A stretch of DNA of 64,000 bases from Mycteria americana (lineage: Eukaryota; Chordata; Aves; Ciconiiformes; Ciconiidae): contig NC_134367.1 in the NCBI RefSeq assembly GCF_035582795.1, forward strand, positions 108,176,062 through 108,240,061. Reading direction: 5' to 3'. Numbering within the stretch: position 1 is the stretch's first letter; every line of letters starts with the position of its first letter. The position numbers were made by a program, and so were the translations under genes. This document shows, piece by piece, positions 42,332-56,700 of this stretch. The notes under the pieces were generated by a model. The model was given only the letters and a program-made list of their open reading frames with translations. It had not been told where the DNA came from and did no database searches.

Positions 42332-45300
42332 CCTCTCTGTTTTATTAATTACCAGGCACAGAGCTCAGCATTCACTCAGGTTTGCTTACATTCTCTCTCC
42401 CTGTTTCTCTGAAGTTTACTACTTGGCTGGAGAGAAATCCTCCGGGCTGCCTCTTTGGTATTTCACACGTCACATAGCTGAACCCTCCCCTTTGGACATT
42501 TCTCATGCCCCTAGAAGCACTCATAAATCTAATCCCTACATCTTAGTCTAAATTGGCTGAGAAATCCTTCACCAAGAAATATGAACAACAGATAAAAATA
42601 CAACATGTGATACCTATATACAGAACCTGGTAATCTCTCCCCATTTACAAAAACACAAGATGAGTAATTTTCAATTGCTAACTACTATTTTACTTGACTC
42701 TTAAAATGCACCAAACTGGGGTCTGGTTTCACAAAGACTGAATAGGGGTCATAAAATACAGCTAATTAAGGCAGCAGTTAACCATAGGTACAAGTAATTT
42801 CAGGACAAAAAAAGCTTTACAGATATATTGCTGTTACCCACAAATCCAGGTATAAATTCAGGGTTAAAAATGAGAAGGAATTCAGAAAGAGTGAAAGAAA
42901 ACACATTTCAGGCACCAGAACAACCTGAGGTCAACTGATGTTCTGTGGTAACCCTGTACTTAAGGTAATTGACTTTAGTGGATTTTATCTCAGCTGACAT
43001 TAAACTGATTTTAAGATGCATGAGATTTTTTTGCCCACTTTTCCCTCTAGTGAAGAATGCATGAGTGATCCCACCAGTCAGCTAGTGAAGTACAGCATCA
43101 GCTGCATAGGCAGGTGTCCCATGTTTGTACACATTGTACTCAGCCTGCCTTTCTGAGTGACACTTCCCTAACTCCACTCTTCCACAAGCGAACCAAGAGC
43201 GCTTTGATCACAACCAAGCTCCTTTATCACTTCACCAAACACAAATGTTTTCCTCTTGTATACGTTGCTACTTATAACAAGGCAACAAATCCACACACGC
43301 CCAGAGCGCTCATCACCACTGTGCTGTACGCATCACAAGGCATGAGTTAGAGAACAGCAGCGCACCAAGAACCTAAGCAATCCAGCAAAGAGAAGTCAGT
43401 CATGCTTTCCCTTGCAGCCGCAGGAGTGATCAGCCAGTCTGATGCTGTCAGGAAGAGGCTTTAGCATGCACCCACTCACTAGACATTTCCATACAGGAAA
43501 GCTTACTAGAGAGCAAGGCTTTGCTATCTGTTCTATTGCTTCCGAAACATTAGTGAGGAGCCAAGCAATTAAAAAGCAATTAGCTATTTTGCCTCCCAAC
43601 AGATCCTAGGAGATTAAGGCCAATGCACAGATACCCTTTGTGCTGTTTCTAAGCATCTTCCTACTTGCTGCTTTCTCTCCATGGGACACAGGCAGAAAGT
43701 GGGGAAAGGGAAGCTGAAGGGAGAATCTCATGAAGAGGGACTCCTCCTCTCTTCCAAAACTCTTTCCCCTCTCCCCACACATCACCATTTACTCCCAGGG
43801 TCTATCTGCACATGGCTCCGAGGGAAGCTCCCAGTCCTAGCTTCTCAATACAACCACCAGTGTAACGTGACAGCTGAGAATACTCTGTGAATATGGATCT
43901 CCTCAGAGTATTTATTGGGAAATGGTTGTTTTAAAAAACCTCTGGGTTTTTAACCTTCACCTGTTTTGCTGTGGCTCTAACTTGTGGCACCTTGACTGTC
44001 CAGCAGCCTGCCAATAATCCTGTCTGCTTAGACTTCAATGAACTGGAAACATGCCAATCAAGAGTCAGCACTGTCACAAGATAAAATATTTTAAATCCAA
44101 GTATTTAAATCTGCTGAAGTATCAGCTTATCTCAGTTATCTTTTTCATACATTGCAGACAATCACTGACATTAAGGCATTACTTTGGTGTCCCCTGGCAA
44201 CTGTCTTATTTTGAAACCATAACAAACAGCAAGGATAAGTGACAATATTTGTGCACTCTTCATTTGTAACTACAGCCTACAAAGTTCCCTATGCTTTTAA
44301 TTCCTTTAGTATTACTGAGCTCTTTCGGGTAACTAACACTATCCACCATTAAGAGAACTTAAGCGCCTCTCTCCCCTTCCTAGAAGCATGCCACTTGCAG
44401 ACAAAAACTCAGAATATTTACCCGTGTGAGGAACTGCACTTCCTAGTTACTGGATACTTCAGACCAGAAGGCAAGAACACTCCTTGCTGCTCCCTGATGA
44501 GGGCAGAAAAGCTAGAATAGCTTTACTCACGTTTGGGCAAGGAGAGAACGCATAACCTCCCACCGAGCCGACTGCTCACATTACCCAAGGACTCCTTGCA
44601 GTGGGCAGTCTTTTTTCCTTCAGCCAACATACCACCTCCAGCCATTCTTTAAATGCGACAAGACTGACTTTCCATTTGCCATCGCAGATAAGAACACCAG
44701 TTACAGAAAACCCTGAAGAACTGTACATTTAAACCAGTACAAAGCGCATCAATCCTCTGATTGTGCGGGGACTACTCTAAGGGTAAGGTACACAGCTGTT
44801 TACTGCTGATGATACGCTTAACACTGCTCTGAAAGCTAAGGCAAGCCCTGCCGAAGTTTCCAGAATGAGACAGCTGCTCAGAATACAGAGAGGCTGGTGG
44901 GGAAAAGGAAGGAGGTAAGAACACATGGGGTCAACACACCTTAAAAAGCAGCTGACACTTCATTAGCTTGCTTTTTTTGAACTTTAGTAAAGACATTCTT
45001 AAAACAGGAAAGCACAAGCAGGACCATCAAAAGCATGAATGGAACAACAGGGAAAGCAGAGGTTAGAGCTGAAGTGAATTGTAATTTTTTGTTATTGTTG
45101 TTAGGTTTTAATATTAAAAATACCAGAACAAGAGGTGGAGTAACAGAGGGACAACAGAGAGAGTCTGTGGACAGAAGATGTGGATTCCCCGAACAAGTTC
45201 CTTGCCTCTGTATAAAGGAGATCAGTGAAGAAAAGATGTGCTATTTGTTTCATGGAAGGAAAAAAAAACTCACAGAAGTTTTGCACACAGGATGAAGATG

Positions 45301-45720
45301 TCAAGTCATAAGAAAACCAAACCTAGACCATGTAATTCAGAGCCAAAGCAGAATATTCCAGTCCACTAGGAGTTACCACATTCAAAGTACCACACACAAG
45401 CTTGAAAACACAGTATGCACTGAATAACTTACACAGGAAATTCCGCTACAGGTTTGTCTCCGGTTTAAGTACTACGGTGTCAGGAAATAGCAAGTTTCTT
45501 GCAGGACATGAAAGAGCGATGCTTGAGATAGTTCCATGAAAGCTGGGACTGCACTGCTCTTCTACTTGCTGACTGCAGCATGGTAGTTCTAGCACCAGGA
45601 GAGAACATGATCCTGGCAGCAACCCTGTTTCCAGAGGTCATAGGAGAAAGCTGTGAGCACAATGGATTAACAGATTTTTCAAATACATCAAGCTCCTCTT
45701 TGTCCTCTCATTCTCCTTAC

Positions 45721-45786
45721 CTCCACCCCAATCTCTGATTCTTTGTTGCACATTTCTTCCTCAATAAAGAGATGGTTTCTCAGCTG
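45721..45786 (-). other. Orphan exon-like block between HHIPL2 and TAF1A
   Basis: 66 nt open in phase 0 (QLRNHLFIEEEMCNKESEIG then VE) between a TGCCTTGCAG acceptor and a GGAG|GTAAGG donor. It could be an upstream, perhaps non-coding, exon of HHIPL2, whose annotated ATG gives an unusually long leader. No in-phase acceptor was found just upstream of the HHIPL2 ATG to join to. Confidence 0.2.
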
Positions 45787-46428
45787 CTGCAAGGCATACA
45801 CATCTCCCACAGGCAGGTAAGGGGACAGACAGAAAATTATATGGGAGCTCTCAACAAGCAACAAGGGCTCTAGCATTCAATTTTATACTATTCTGCATTA
45901 GGTTATATGATAAAAGCACCTCTGCATGACCACAAAGGAGCACAGAGAGACAATGGAAGGGGAAGCCCAAATAATATCCGGCTGGGATGCTCCAGGCCCA
46001 TCACAGGAGAGTCACCAGCCCAAAGGGCCATCTTTGCAAGTCCAGAGGAGCAGAATAGCACAATGGCAGGCAGGAAACCAAATTAAGGACTCTAAAGAAG
46101 GGACAAACTGCCTGGTTGCCTCCCAGGGCTGTCCCAGGACAGCTTTAGCCCCATCGTCCAGGCATGAAACCCATCAAGATGAGTTACTGGGAGCAACAAT
46201 TTGGATCACCTTTCAGACTAAGGGGAATTGCTTCCCAGGGGTGTAGAACACATTACAGGGTGCAGGGGAAGAGCATTTTGAAACTTCACAATCTAAATTA
46301 AAACAGTCAAAATTCAGTTGAAGACCTCCAACAAAAAACTAGACTACTACAGAACGAGGCAGCAGCATTCTTAGGGAGTCAGAACTAAACTAGCACACAG
46401 GTCTGGAATGACAGATAATCCCTGCTTT

Positions 46429-46445
46429 CTTTTTTTTTTTTTTTT
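46429..46445. repeat. Long poly-T tract
   Basis: Uninterrupted T-run in the HHIPL2-TAF1A intergenic interval. Comparable A/T runs lie at 25748-25762, 48109-48121, 51598-51616 and 53739-53753; none shows a flanking element or target-site duplication that I could see. Confidence 0.8.
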
Positions 46446-47463
46446 ATACAGCTATGGCAAGTAGCTCACTTAATGTTTAAGACACATTGTCTTAAGGCAC
46501 ATTTCACAAGACCCATATTAACTTAGACCAAAATCCCAGATAAACACTCAGCTTTTAAAAGCACAGCTGTACTTATCCATGTACTACTATGCTATTAAAG
46601 ACATCTTTATTTCATTCCCAGAGGTAGTTCAAGCAGTTCATCCACCAGAGTTCTACAGACCTGTCATTAAAACAGAAGTAGCATTTGGAAACCATTTTGT
46701 TGTTGTTTTCAAGCAAAACTGGAATGCTAGTTTGTAACAACACATTAGCATTTTCTTTCCAAACACAGCAACAGTGCACATTTCAACTCATAGGCAAGAC
46801 TGCAAAAAGATTCTAGAAAGTCTCTTCCACCAGGCAGAGAAGTTTTCAATAGTTCTGTGCCTTTGCTTTTTTCAAAGCATTGCAACACTAGCTTCCCCCT
46901 GTAGCCACGCAGCTACAGCAACCTTTCACTCTCTCCTATCAATGATGTGAAAACAATTCCTGCACTGGACACACAACCCCGTAAGTATGACATGGGAAAA
47001 CTGCCTCTGGATATGTGGAAGTGCATCATCTATTTGAATGAGCTGCAGTAGATCTTCACAACCTATAATTCTTTTCAATATACAGTGCAAAAGTGTGACA
47101 CATGCCTCTCCATTTTCCATATATTTCAGGAAGTGATCAGTTATAAGCAGCAAGCTATGTAACCTTTACAGGCTGAGAATGCATTTTCACACTGCATCAT
47201 GTACTGTTCCTAGGTTAAGACACTACACCTATTATGAATGCCACTGCTAGTCCTGAATGGATTTTGAACTACATTCCAGCAGTCATTTAAATCACCATCT
47301 ATGCACCTAAATGTAAGGAGGATCAAACCCTACAGAAATTCCACACCATAATACTAAATATTTTTCAAGATGTATTTGCAATCAGTGCTGTTTGCATTTC
47401 ACACAGAAATATGGGACTAATATTAAAGAAATTCCTCAACCTTATCAGTTGATTTATATTCAT

Positions 47464-47469
47464 TTTATT
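47464..47469 (-). terminator. TAF1A polyadenylation signal
   Basis: AATAAA on the minus strand 160 nt beyond the stop codon, the first canonical hexamer after it. The neighbourhood (47463-47480) also reads AATAAA on the plus strand, so it is nearly palindromic. Confidence 0.75.
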
Positions 47470-47628
47470 ATAAAATAAATACAAACCAAAGCATTTTTAC
47501 AGAAATACATAAAAACGTCTAATACTGAGTCGATAGGGTCTGCCCAGAACTTTTAGGATAGCACCAATACAAAAGTCAGTTTCACAGAGAGGAAAAAATA
47601 CAGCAAGAACCTTAAGGATGCCTTCTAA

Positions 47629-47771
47629 TCAAGGTTGTACAGAGGAATCTGAAAGACCAGATATTCTCAGGTAGACAGGATTGTGTTTATTCACAAATCT
47701 CTTCAGTATCCGAAACCTTTTCACCTGAGCTTTGCAGCCTTGGTGTGATACATATTTAAAGTATTTGCAAT
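47629..47771 (-). CDS. TAF1A: TAF1A coding exon 10 (terminal)
   Basis: 143 nt with TGA at 47631-47629; residues 413-459. Reads [20 protein letters not shown], then [10 protein letters not shown], matching human CRYFRYILKQ and KKIKRMK. The last 16 residues (after NPVYLR) extend past the human end. A long T-run with CCTTAG is the acceptor. Confidence 0.93.
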
Positions 47772-50700
47772 CTAAGGAAAAAAAAAAAAGGCAACATAAG
47801 TTATACCATAATACAAGCAAATACAAAATGTTTTCACTGTTGAAATAACATGCAAACATCTAAGTTTCCAGTAATGAAAGGTAATAAAATAATCCAAGAC
47901 ATGCGCATTACAGACATAACTGCAGCATTAAATAATCTATCCTCATCTGACCCAGCAAAATTTTTTCCTCTTTTGTTTCTATTCTTCAAATAATTAGAAA
48001 GTAAAATCTCAAGAGTGTAAAGAAGCATTGATTTCATACATTAACTTATTGTGTTGGATAAGGAAAATAGAGGCTCATATTGCCACCAATAAGCACAAAA
48101 GCTTCATTAAAAAAAAAAAAAGAGCTGGAACAATTTTATTAGCCATGTGGTAATACAAGCTGGGAGACATTTGATAACATATTACTGAAAGCAAGAGAAA
48201 GACTTCCAACATGAGAAATTGTTTTATGAAGTCCAGAAGATAAAGTTATAGAAAAGCTGACAATGAACAAGTTGCCTATCAACCAGAAGTCCAAACTGGT
48301 GTACGAGCCACAGTCTCCACACCATATTCTCATTCTAATTTAGCAGCTGCTTCTTGGCCTGATACTCCACTTGGTTTTGGCAGTATTTCAAAGAGTGCTA
48401 CTGAAGAGGTCATATTCTTCACCTTCTTACCAAACTACTTACGGTTTTCACTCAAGAACTCCCCCCACCCCCTTCTTTCCTGCATTACAACACACCCATG
48501 GTCCTTGAGGACCAGCTGCTCCCCAGTATTTGCCAAGACACTGCCTAGACTGGCATCCAGCAAGCAAACTCTCCGCAGTCCTCACAACATTCACTCAGGA
48601 GCATGTTGTGCATGTTTGAAATTGTGTTGTTTTGAAGGTTAAACAACAAGCTAAATAGTATTGTGACTGCTCAACAAGGCCAGATAAAACAGAATTCTAA
48701 ACCAGGATTAAGACAAGTTATGCAAAATATGCCTCAATGTCAAACATCAAACCAATTTAAACATTTTTCTCACGTTCAGCTTCAAAGACAACAATCTTTC
48801 CTAGAAGAAAGAAGCTGCATTTCTTCCAGGGAGTAGATTAGCTGCATCCCATCTCATTAGCTAGAACTGACATTATTTCTGTTCTATGTAGTGAAAAGGA
48901 ACGAACGTTTAGTATTACCTTTTCCCAGTAAGATTCCAGCCACCAGAGCTTTTTCATATGAAAGTCTTTCATTTTCCTGCCAATTCCTTTTTGCCAAGTA
49001 ACGGCTAAAATGGAAGGCTGGCCACCAGTCCTTTCTGGAGGTCCACTCTTGCTTGATCCAGTCAAGATGCTTCTCAGAGCTGGAAAAAGGTATAGTAAGT
49101 TACAGAAAAGCTTAAATTGGCATGAAAAGATGATTAGGAGGCACTGAATTTTATAATGAACTAGCTACAAGTCTCAAATTGCTGGCACAGACACACTGAC
49201 CTTACACCACAGACTGAAACACTAATCTAAACAGAAATAAACTTTTTTTTTTATCCCTGGCAACACTAGTGAGGCAGGAGGTGAACTCTAGTAGTCTTAT
49301 TTAGACTTGGCAATAACACAGATTATGGTGTGAAATGAAGCAAGACTTTGACTTGTGTGCCAGTTTGTCAATAGTAATAAGAAAGTTTCTTTAAGTTTGT
49401 CAACAAATTAGTTGTATCAAGGGGTTTGTTTTTAGAAAAGGTTTGTGTTACCCTATGCATACTCAAAGACTAACTTATCCCAAATACTTATCCCAATAAC
49501 TGTTATGCAATAAAGACCTTAAACTAAGCATTTCAGAAATAGAAACTACCTACAACAGGGAAGTGATATTCCCATAAAACGACCAAGATGCCCAGTATAT
49601 TTCAGAATACTCTGAAGTTGTGTCTTTGAACACAAAAATGCACGCAGAATTAGAGTATCATACCATTTTTACTAACTTTATGCGACAACACTCCTAGCTT
49701 TAATCCACTAGCTTCTGGACCTTAACAGCAGATGCTGTGTAGGTGGAAGTGGCAATAAAACAGCAAACCGGGTCAAATTAAGTACTGAATTAATTTACTG
49801 TAAATATATAGGGCTTAAAAACACAACACCCTGTTTGTTGGGCAAAATAAAGTCTAGACATTAGAGGCCTTCTGGGCACAGATAACCTGAGATGGCTCCT
49901 TCTGAAATCAGAGGCCACGGCTGTCAGTGTTGGCGAGGACACATCAATCCCCAGGCACATTGGCTCAGCTTTTAAGAATACACTGGCTGCATTCTGCAAC
50001 AGTTACCACCATCACACAACACACCAGTCTGTACAGCACCAGCCATGCCCCTATTGCAGCCCAGCAGTTCTCAACCCAGCTTCAAATAATGCACATATAG
50101 TAACAGAGCAGAAGACCCAACAACTTGGGTTTTTATCCCCACCTGAAAGAGGGAGATTAGTAATGGGCAGCAAATGCTACCCCAACATCTGAATAACTCT
50201 TTCTGCACAAGCACGTAACATGGTAAAAAAACCAGCCCAACAACTTTTTCAGGTGATGACAATAGTGGAAATCTGGAATTCCCCTCAATAATAATTTCTT
50301 CTTTCCTCCGAATGAAAACACACTGTAGCCAAGCACTGCCACAGAACTCAGGGTAGGCCAGACAACACTTCCATTCACCAGCAGGGAAGACAAAGGCTAC
50401 AAAGGGTCACTTTGTCAATTGCCCAAAGGTGGAGACTTGACAGATATTTGTTTTTAGTACACTGTATTGGAGATACCATACTTACATTACAATTTGTTTC
50501 ACCTGTCTTGCCAAACAGCTCCATGCTTTTACATTTTCCTTCCAGCTAGCATAATCCAAAGCTGCAAAAATAACTTCTAGTGCCAGTTGACGTTTTTTTC
50601 TTTTCTCTGGAAAAAGATCAGGCTGATTAACAAATTAAACAGATCGGGCTGAACTCACTAGTGAGCAACAAGTGAAATATAGTTCTCCATCCTGCCTCCC

Positions 50701-53700
50701 CAAATACTGCTACTTTCCCTGTTACTGAGGGTTCCCCCCATTGCCTTCTGCCTCTTCCAAGAGATAAAGTTAAGGAATGCTTCCTGGCTCTAGAGCACAA
50801 CTCCTACCAGAGACACTCTGTCCCTACTCCCATCCTGCTCAAAAACTGCTGGCTCAAGAGGCACACATAGGACCACTCACTTATCCCACATTGCCTTGCT
50901 TACAGTAGTTGCTGTTTCCAAAGCTCACTAATCAGTGCTTCCAATGGGCACCACTGTTCAACATGTTCTTCCTATGGGAAGGGAACACAGTGCCTCCGGA
51001 ACACTTCAAATCCTGAGATGCCACCAAAAAACCCACAAAATAAATTTGGGACTGACATGAATAAACCAGACACTTCACATCAGCAGTTCTGTATCAGCAG
51101 AGTTCTTAAAACAACACTTGACCTATCACAGCAGGTAAGTGTGAGAAAAAGTCATGTTTATCAGTATAAATTTCTTCAAAAATCAGATTGTCCTCATTAG
51201 CTATGAAAAGTTAGCAAATGTGACATGCGTGAACAGAAAAAAGGAGGTTTCAGCCAGGAGGTTGTTTTTTCCATTCCCAAAGAGGAAAAGCAGAAGACAG
51301 AACAATCTTGATTCAAGGACATTTCACCAATCAACCTGCTGGAACGTACCAGGTCACAAGACAACAGACAGCTTGGAATACAATTGATCAGCATGGAAAA
51401 AAACAGTCTCCAAATTGGAAGACTTTTCTACCAGCTTGAAGATAAAACTCCCTTGAAGAGGAGGAAGATTTTGTTCTTTGATCAATAACAATGAACTAAG
51501 GCATAGATTCATCTCAATTCCTCCAGCAGAGAAAGAATAGATAAATCAGAGACCCCAAAAAGGGAATAGAGATCCTGGCATTCAGAGTAGGGTACCTCAA
51601 AAAAAAAAAAAAAAAAGTTATTTTTGAGATCCTGGCTGTGCTTTACAACAGTTTGCTTTGATCAGCCTTTAAAATGAGAAAGGCATTTGTTTACAGAACT
51701 TTGTAAATGCCTGCTCACACATGCAACTTAAAGGTTCCTGTGATTGGAAAGTTGGGGTTTGGTTGTTTTTTTTTTTTCTTAACAAACAAAACTACTTTGA
51801 AAAGCAGAAAGAAGGCTGCAGAATAATTTCAGATTATTCTAGATTACCATAAAGGAAAAGAACAAAGATATTTTAAAGACTTACTTGATTTTTGAAGCAT
51901 GGTATTAAAATCTATCATTAGTTCATGAGAAGGAACAATATCATGCAAGATCTGAAATAAAACCAAAACAAAACCACAAAAAGCAGATACATTATTTTAA
52001 TGTGAAAACTTCTGAAGACTTCTACCTGATCAAGAGAAGCACAGGCTTCAGAGTTTTGGGTGTTTTAGTCAGGAAAATTAAGCAATTGGGTACCTTAGTG
52101 CCTTGATATAAAGAATGAATATCTAGGTCCATTTTGCACATCTGTGACACTACGCTGTGACACAATGGATGAAATACTTTGACAGCTGCTAAAAAACACT
52201 GCATGTGACAAATACAAGATTCTCAAAGAACAGCCCAAATCCATATCCAGTGTCCCCTTTTTAGAAGGCAACATCATTTCCTTCCTAGGCCAGTTCTAGC
52301 TCCCCTGTCTACTGTTCTGTGCATTGGATCACGGTTTCTGGACCTATCAGACCAGTGCTTTGATTTGTCACTATCTTGTAAGAGACTAGTGTATAAAACC
52401 ACTGCTAAAAAGCACTGAGAAGATGGAATTTTATACATATATGCTACAGTTTAAAAGTCTAAGCTTTATGAAGCGGTTTTAAAACATCTACCCTAAGGAA
52501 AGCATGTTACTGCCATCAAGTGGCAAGACAGATTGCAAAACATTGTTTGCAAGAAGCTACCAAGATCAATGAGCAAGGGCAAGGAAAGCAGGAATTTAAA
52601 AGCAACTACACAAAAGCTTAATACAGCAAGGCCTTGTCTGCCAACAGCCAGCAGAAATTAACTTCTATTTTAGCTTAAATGCACAGCTCATTGAAAACAA
52701 GTTGAGAAACTAATTGCTAGACAGGATCAATAGGTGAAAGAGCAAGCATCTAATTATTTCTTCAATAGATCAAACTGTAACAGAAATCAATGCATGTTAT
52801 GTACAAGACTGCTGATACAGACTTCCGGAACCACGTAGACACATTCTCTGAGCTTGTTTACTGACTTAAAGAAGTTATACAATGTATCAGTTAAAGGCAA
52901 AACATTTAAATTCAAAGACAGTAAAGGATCCTGTTTGCTCCACCCATTAGCATCCCTCCCACCAACTTTCCTCTAACCCTCTGCCTCCCATAAAGAATAC
53001 AACAGGGTAAATAACGTTAACAGGAGTTCAACTGAACCAAACTGTCAGACCACCGTGCAAGATAAATGACTACAGACTGTATCTACTATACATATATACC
53101 TTGAGTGCAGATATGAGTGATTTCTTTGATTCACCATGTCTCTTCAGGAACTGATAGAGGTAAACGTGAGCATTGGGATTAGCAGGAAACTTTGAGTTGT
53201 AGGCATATTCATTTAATACTTGGCGGGCTTCATTATGGTCTCCATAGAACTCTAACAACTAAGAGAAGTTAAGTCTGTCATTAGTTTGCCACATAGAATC
53301 ACAGAATCATTTAGGAATCAGACTCTTACAACTAATTTTGGGCTGCCACAGAACTATCCAATAGCACAGTCTGTATCTAAGAGTGCAGCATATTAGATAA
53401 GATTAACACTAGCATATTTTCATTTTACTGGCTACTCTTACCACAGACAGACAAAAATGCACACATAGAAGCCGCTACAGGAGAAAATTCCTTTAAGACT
53501 TATTTAATTGTCAAAGAATTACCAGCACTTGCTCACTGGAAAGAGGCACTGAAGCAGCCCGCCATGTCTTTAAAGAGAGAACTCAATGAGAGAACTTGGC
53601 AGCTGTCAGCACCAAATAAAATTCCATAAGTTGTGCTTAGAGAAGTCAGAGCTTATCAGCATTTACAAAAAATAAATACTTTTAAAGAGATTTTAAGATT

Positions 53701-56700
53701 AATTTTATTTCTTAATTACAAATTCTAAGCAGATATTTAAAAAAAAAAAAAAACAAACAGAACACAGAGGGATTGCATGTTTGGTGTCTTTAACATTTAG
53801 TGTATCCAGAAAAACATTGCCCTGCCAAAAAGAGATAGCTTGCTTTCAGGAATTTAAACAAAGCAGCTGTGCACCAATTTCTGTACTAGCACCAGGAAAA
53901 CAAAATATGCAAGTTGTTTGTCTATTTCTTTTTCTTGGCAATGCACAGTCCTTTCTGTACTCTCTGCAGGCTCTGCAGTTCTACCAGGAGTAAACTGTGC
54001 TTTAAATCAAAGCCAGTGAGATACATGTATAGATGTGTTGCTTTTAAAATACTTTGTTGTCACCCACACACATGTAACAAAGCTGCGGACAGACATCTTA
54101 ATGAAAATTAGCCAGGGGAACACAAAAGGAAGATATCTGTAAAACATGCCCTTACATCCACATAGCATTTCACAAAGAGATCCCAGACTCCAGGTATTTT
54201 AATGATCTCCTTTAAGTTCACTGCTGCCTTCCGAAAGCAACTGTGCATTTCCTGCTCAACAGACAAGTCTTCAAATCCATCCTGACCTACCAAAACATGA
54301 AAGAACGCCACAAAGTTAGCTCTGCTAATCAAAAGGGATCTTGAAGAAGTGGTGCACCTAAGAGATGATCACATTTTGCTAAGCATGGACTCCAGTCAGT
54401 GAGCTTTTAAGACAAGAGGCCTCAGTTTCCTCAGTACTTGAAAGAAGAAATTTTCACTGCTCTTCATTCAAATTTATTATCACCCAGTTTCAACTCATGG
54501 GGCACGACAGGTAGTATTCAAAGGCAAGATGCTACCAGCACAAGGTCCATAAACCAAATTCAATGCTTAGCTTTCACACAAACAAGTAGAGATGCAATGT
54601 AACTGATAATGCACAGCCAGCAGGTATATGCACTATTAGACACCATACACAAGTAGCAACTTACATATCTTTAAAGAAACCGAAATTCAAACACAAGTTT
54701 TGGGGGCCTTTCCTAGCACTCAAAATTCTAGCAGCAGCCAAGCACTTATGCACCTATTAAGCCACTGCTATAAGTGGATACATTCCTTTGGCCATTATTT
54801 TAGGTGATGCTGGCTGGATATAAGAAATGCGATTCAGGGGGGAGAAAAAGTTTCAGAATAGTATTTCAGGACACATCAGAAAAATGCAGGTCAGTGCACC
54901 ATTTTGGCACCTCCACCATTGCTGATATAGAATTATGTACCATCCATACCATCAAATTTTGAAGTCTAGTATTTCCCTTTGGTGCCTTCATACGCAGATA
55001 AAGGCAGAACACCAGCCCGCATGGAAAAACTGTCATTGCAAACCATGGTGCCTGCATGAGCAAGCAAGTCGAAGTTTACAGTCGGCTAGGACTTACCATG
55101 CTCTAACAGGATGTTCTTCTGCTTAGACCAGCTATAGTAGTCCAACAGTCCCCTGTAAGCCTGAATCAGTTTCATTTCTTTATCCTGAATGGCTGTTTGC
55201 TCTCCAAACCTCCAGCTTTCTGCCAGGGACAGGTTTTGGTAAGCTTCATCTGTTAGTCCATTACAAAGGAGATGAAAGGCATGCTCTAAACAAACCTGCA
55301 ATTCAAACAGTCCATACCACAGCATTTCACATCACAAATAGAGAGAATCTCAGCAATACAGCGAAGTTCTACACAGATGTGCAGGGAAAGAAGAGAGACT
55401 CATTACTGACATGCATACAAAATACTGCAAATGCTGTTATTAAAGTATTTTAATTAGAAGAGCATTTTATACAGGGTTTTTTTAGCCAAACAGTACCTTT
55501 ACAAGGAATTTCGGAGAAAAATGCAGGAATGGGAGAATACAAGTGTCACTGGAGGCAGGGAGATGAGCCAAGAACCTAAGTATTTTTTTCTGTCTGAAGA
55601 CACTGGAGAAACATTAGTAGTCAAAAGCATAGCTGATATACAAATATGTATCCCTGGGAAGGGAAAGGGCTGAAGCCCTTGAAATCTCTGGGGCAGAAAG
55701 TCACCCACCAGGTGGTAGACACTCAGTGGTACTTATCAAGATAGCAAAAAGCAGTTGTTTCAAAAACCTGCTTGTCATTAACAAGTGCTGTACCTATTTA
55801 AGATCCAGAAATGACCTGAGAAAATCCACTTGGGTTTGTTTGCTGATTTTTGATTTGGCTACCCAACTGCAGAACACCTGAAAGGGGATGTCCTACCACC
55901 CTATCACATTGAGTAGGAATTGCATAGAAGTCTAAATCTTCACTATAGCTCGAGTAAACTCTTGTACAGAACTTCCATTGAAGGCCTTGAACAAATACAA
56001 CAGAATGAAAGACAGAAACATCGCCACAAGTGAGAAACAGTCAAGGAAACCAAGACAATATAGGTCTCAATGAGCCACCACAGAAAAAGAACTACAGCTG
56101 GGTGACACAGGGGTCAAAAGTATAAGGCCCACTGTTTTATATACAGATTAACTACTCGAAAAATTATCAGATAATGATGGCACAATTTAAGTACAACTGT
56201 TTAGTCAGGAGCACAGTGGCCAAATTAAGGACTGGAAACAAAACTTGGCAGGTGTTAACATGTAATTAGATGTTACTGGGGAATGCATGAAAAAAAATTT
56301 AACTGTTTCAAATTAAAAGATTAATTAAAGGATCTAGGCACTTTTAAGGACTGACAATACACACCTGTGATAAAATATACAGACCAAATGAGATACAGTT
56401 AGGTGCAGAATAACCCTTAAAATATCATGCAAGATGTACTACCTTTTTTGACATTATTTCCAGCAATATACTTCAAGAGGGAGATTCAGAAACTAATCAA
56501 GTAAGCGTTCAGGTAAACATGTGGAAAATCATCAGGACTGCATTAAATACACTCACCTTCAAATACCTTTTTACTCCTAAAGTTTTCATCTGTTCTGTGA
56601 AAGAGTTGAACTCTTTCATGCTGCTATGGGGATGATGGCACAGAATTTCGGTTCCTATTCTCCAAATTATCTATTAATGGGGAGAAAGAGATTAAAAAAA

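Larger units (their letters stand above)
42332..47463. other. HHIPL2-TAF1A intergenic region
   Basis: About 5.1 kb separating the HHIPL2 start from the TAF1A polyadenylation signal; both genes point the same way. There is no CpG island or TATA box at the HHIPL2 start. The only items seen are the orphan exon-like block at 45721-45786 and a poly-T tract. Confidence 0.65.

Noticed and set aside
45926-46246. 106-codon plus-strand frame between HHIPL2 and TAF1A
   Set aside because: Random-looking composition, no splice or promoter context.
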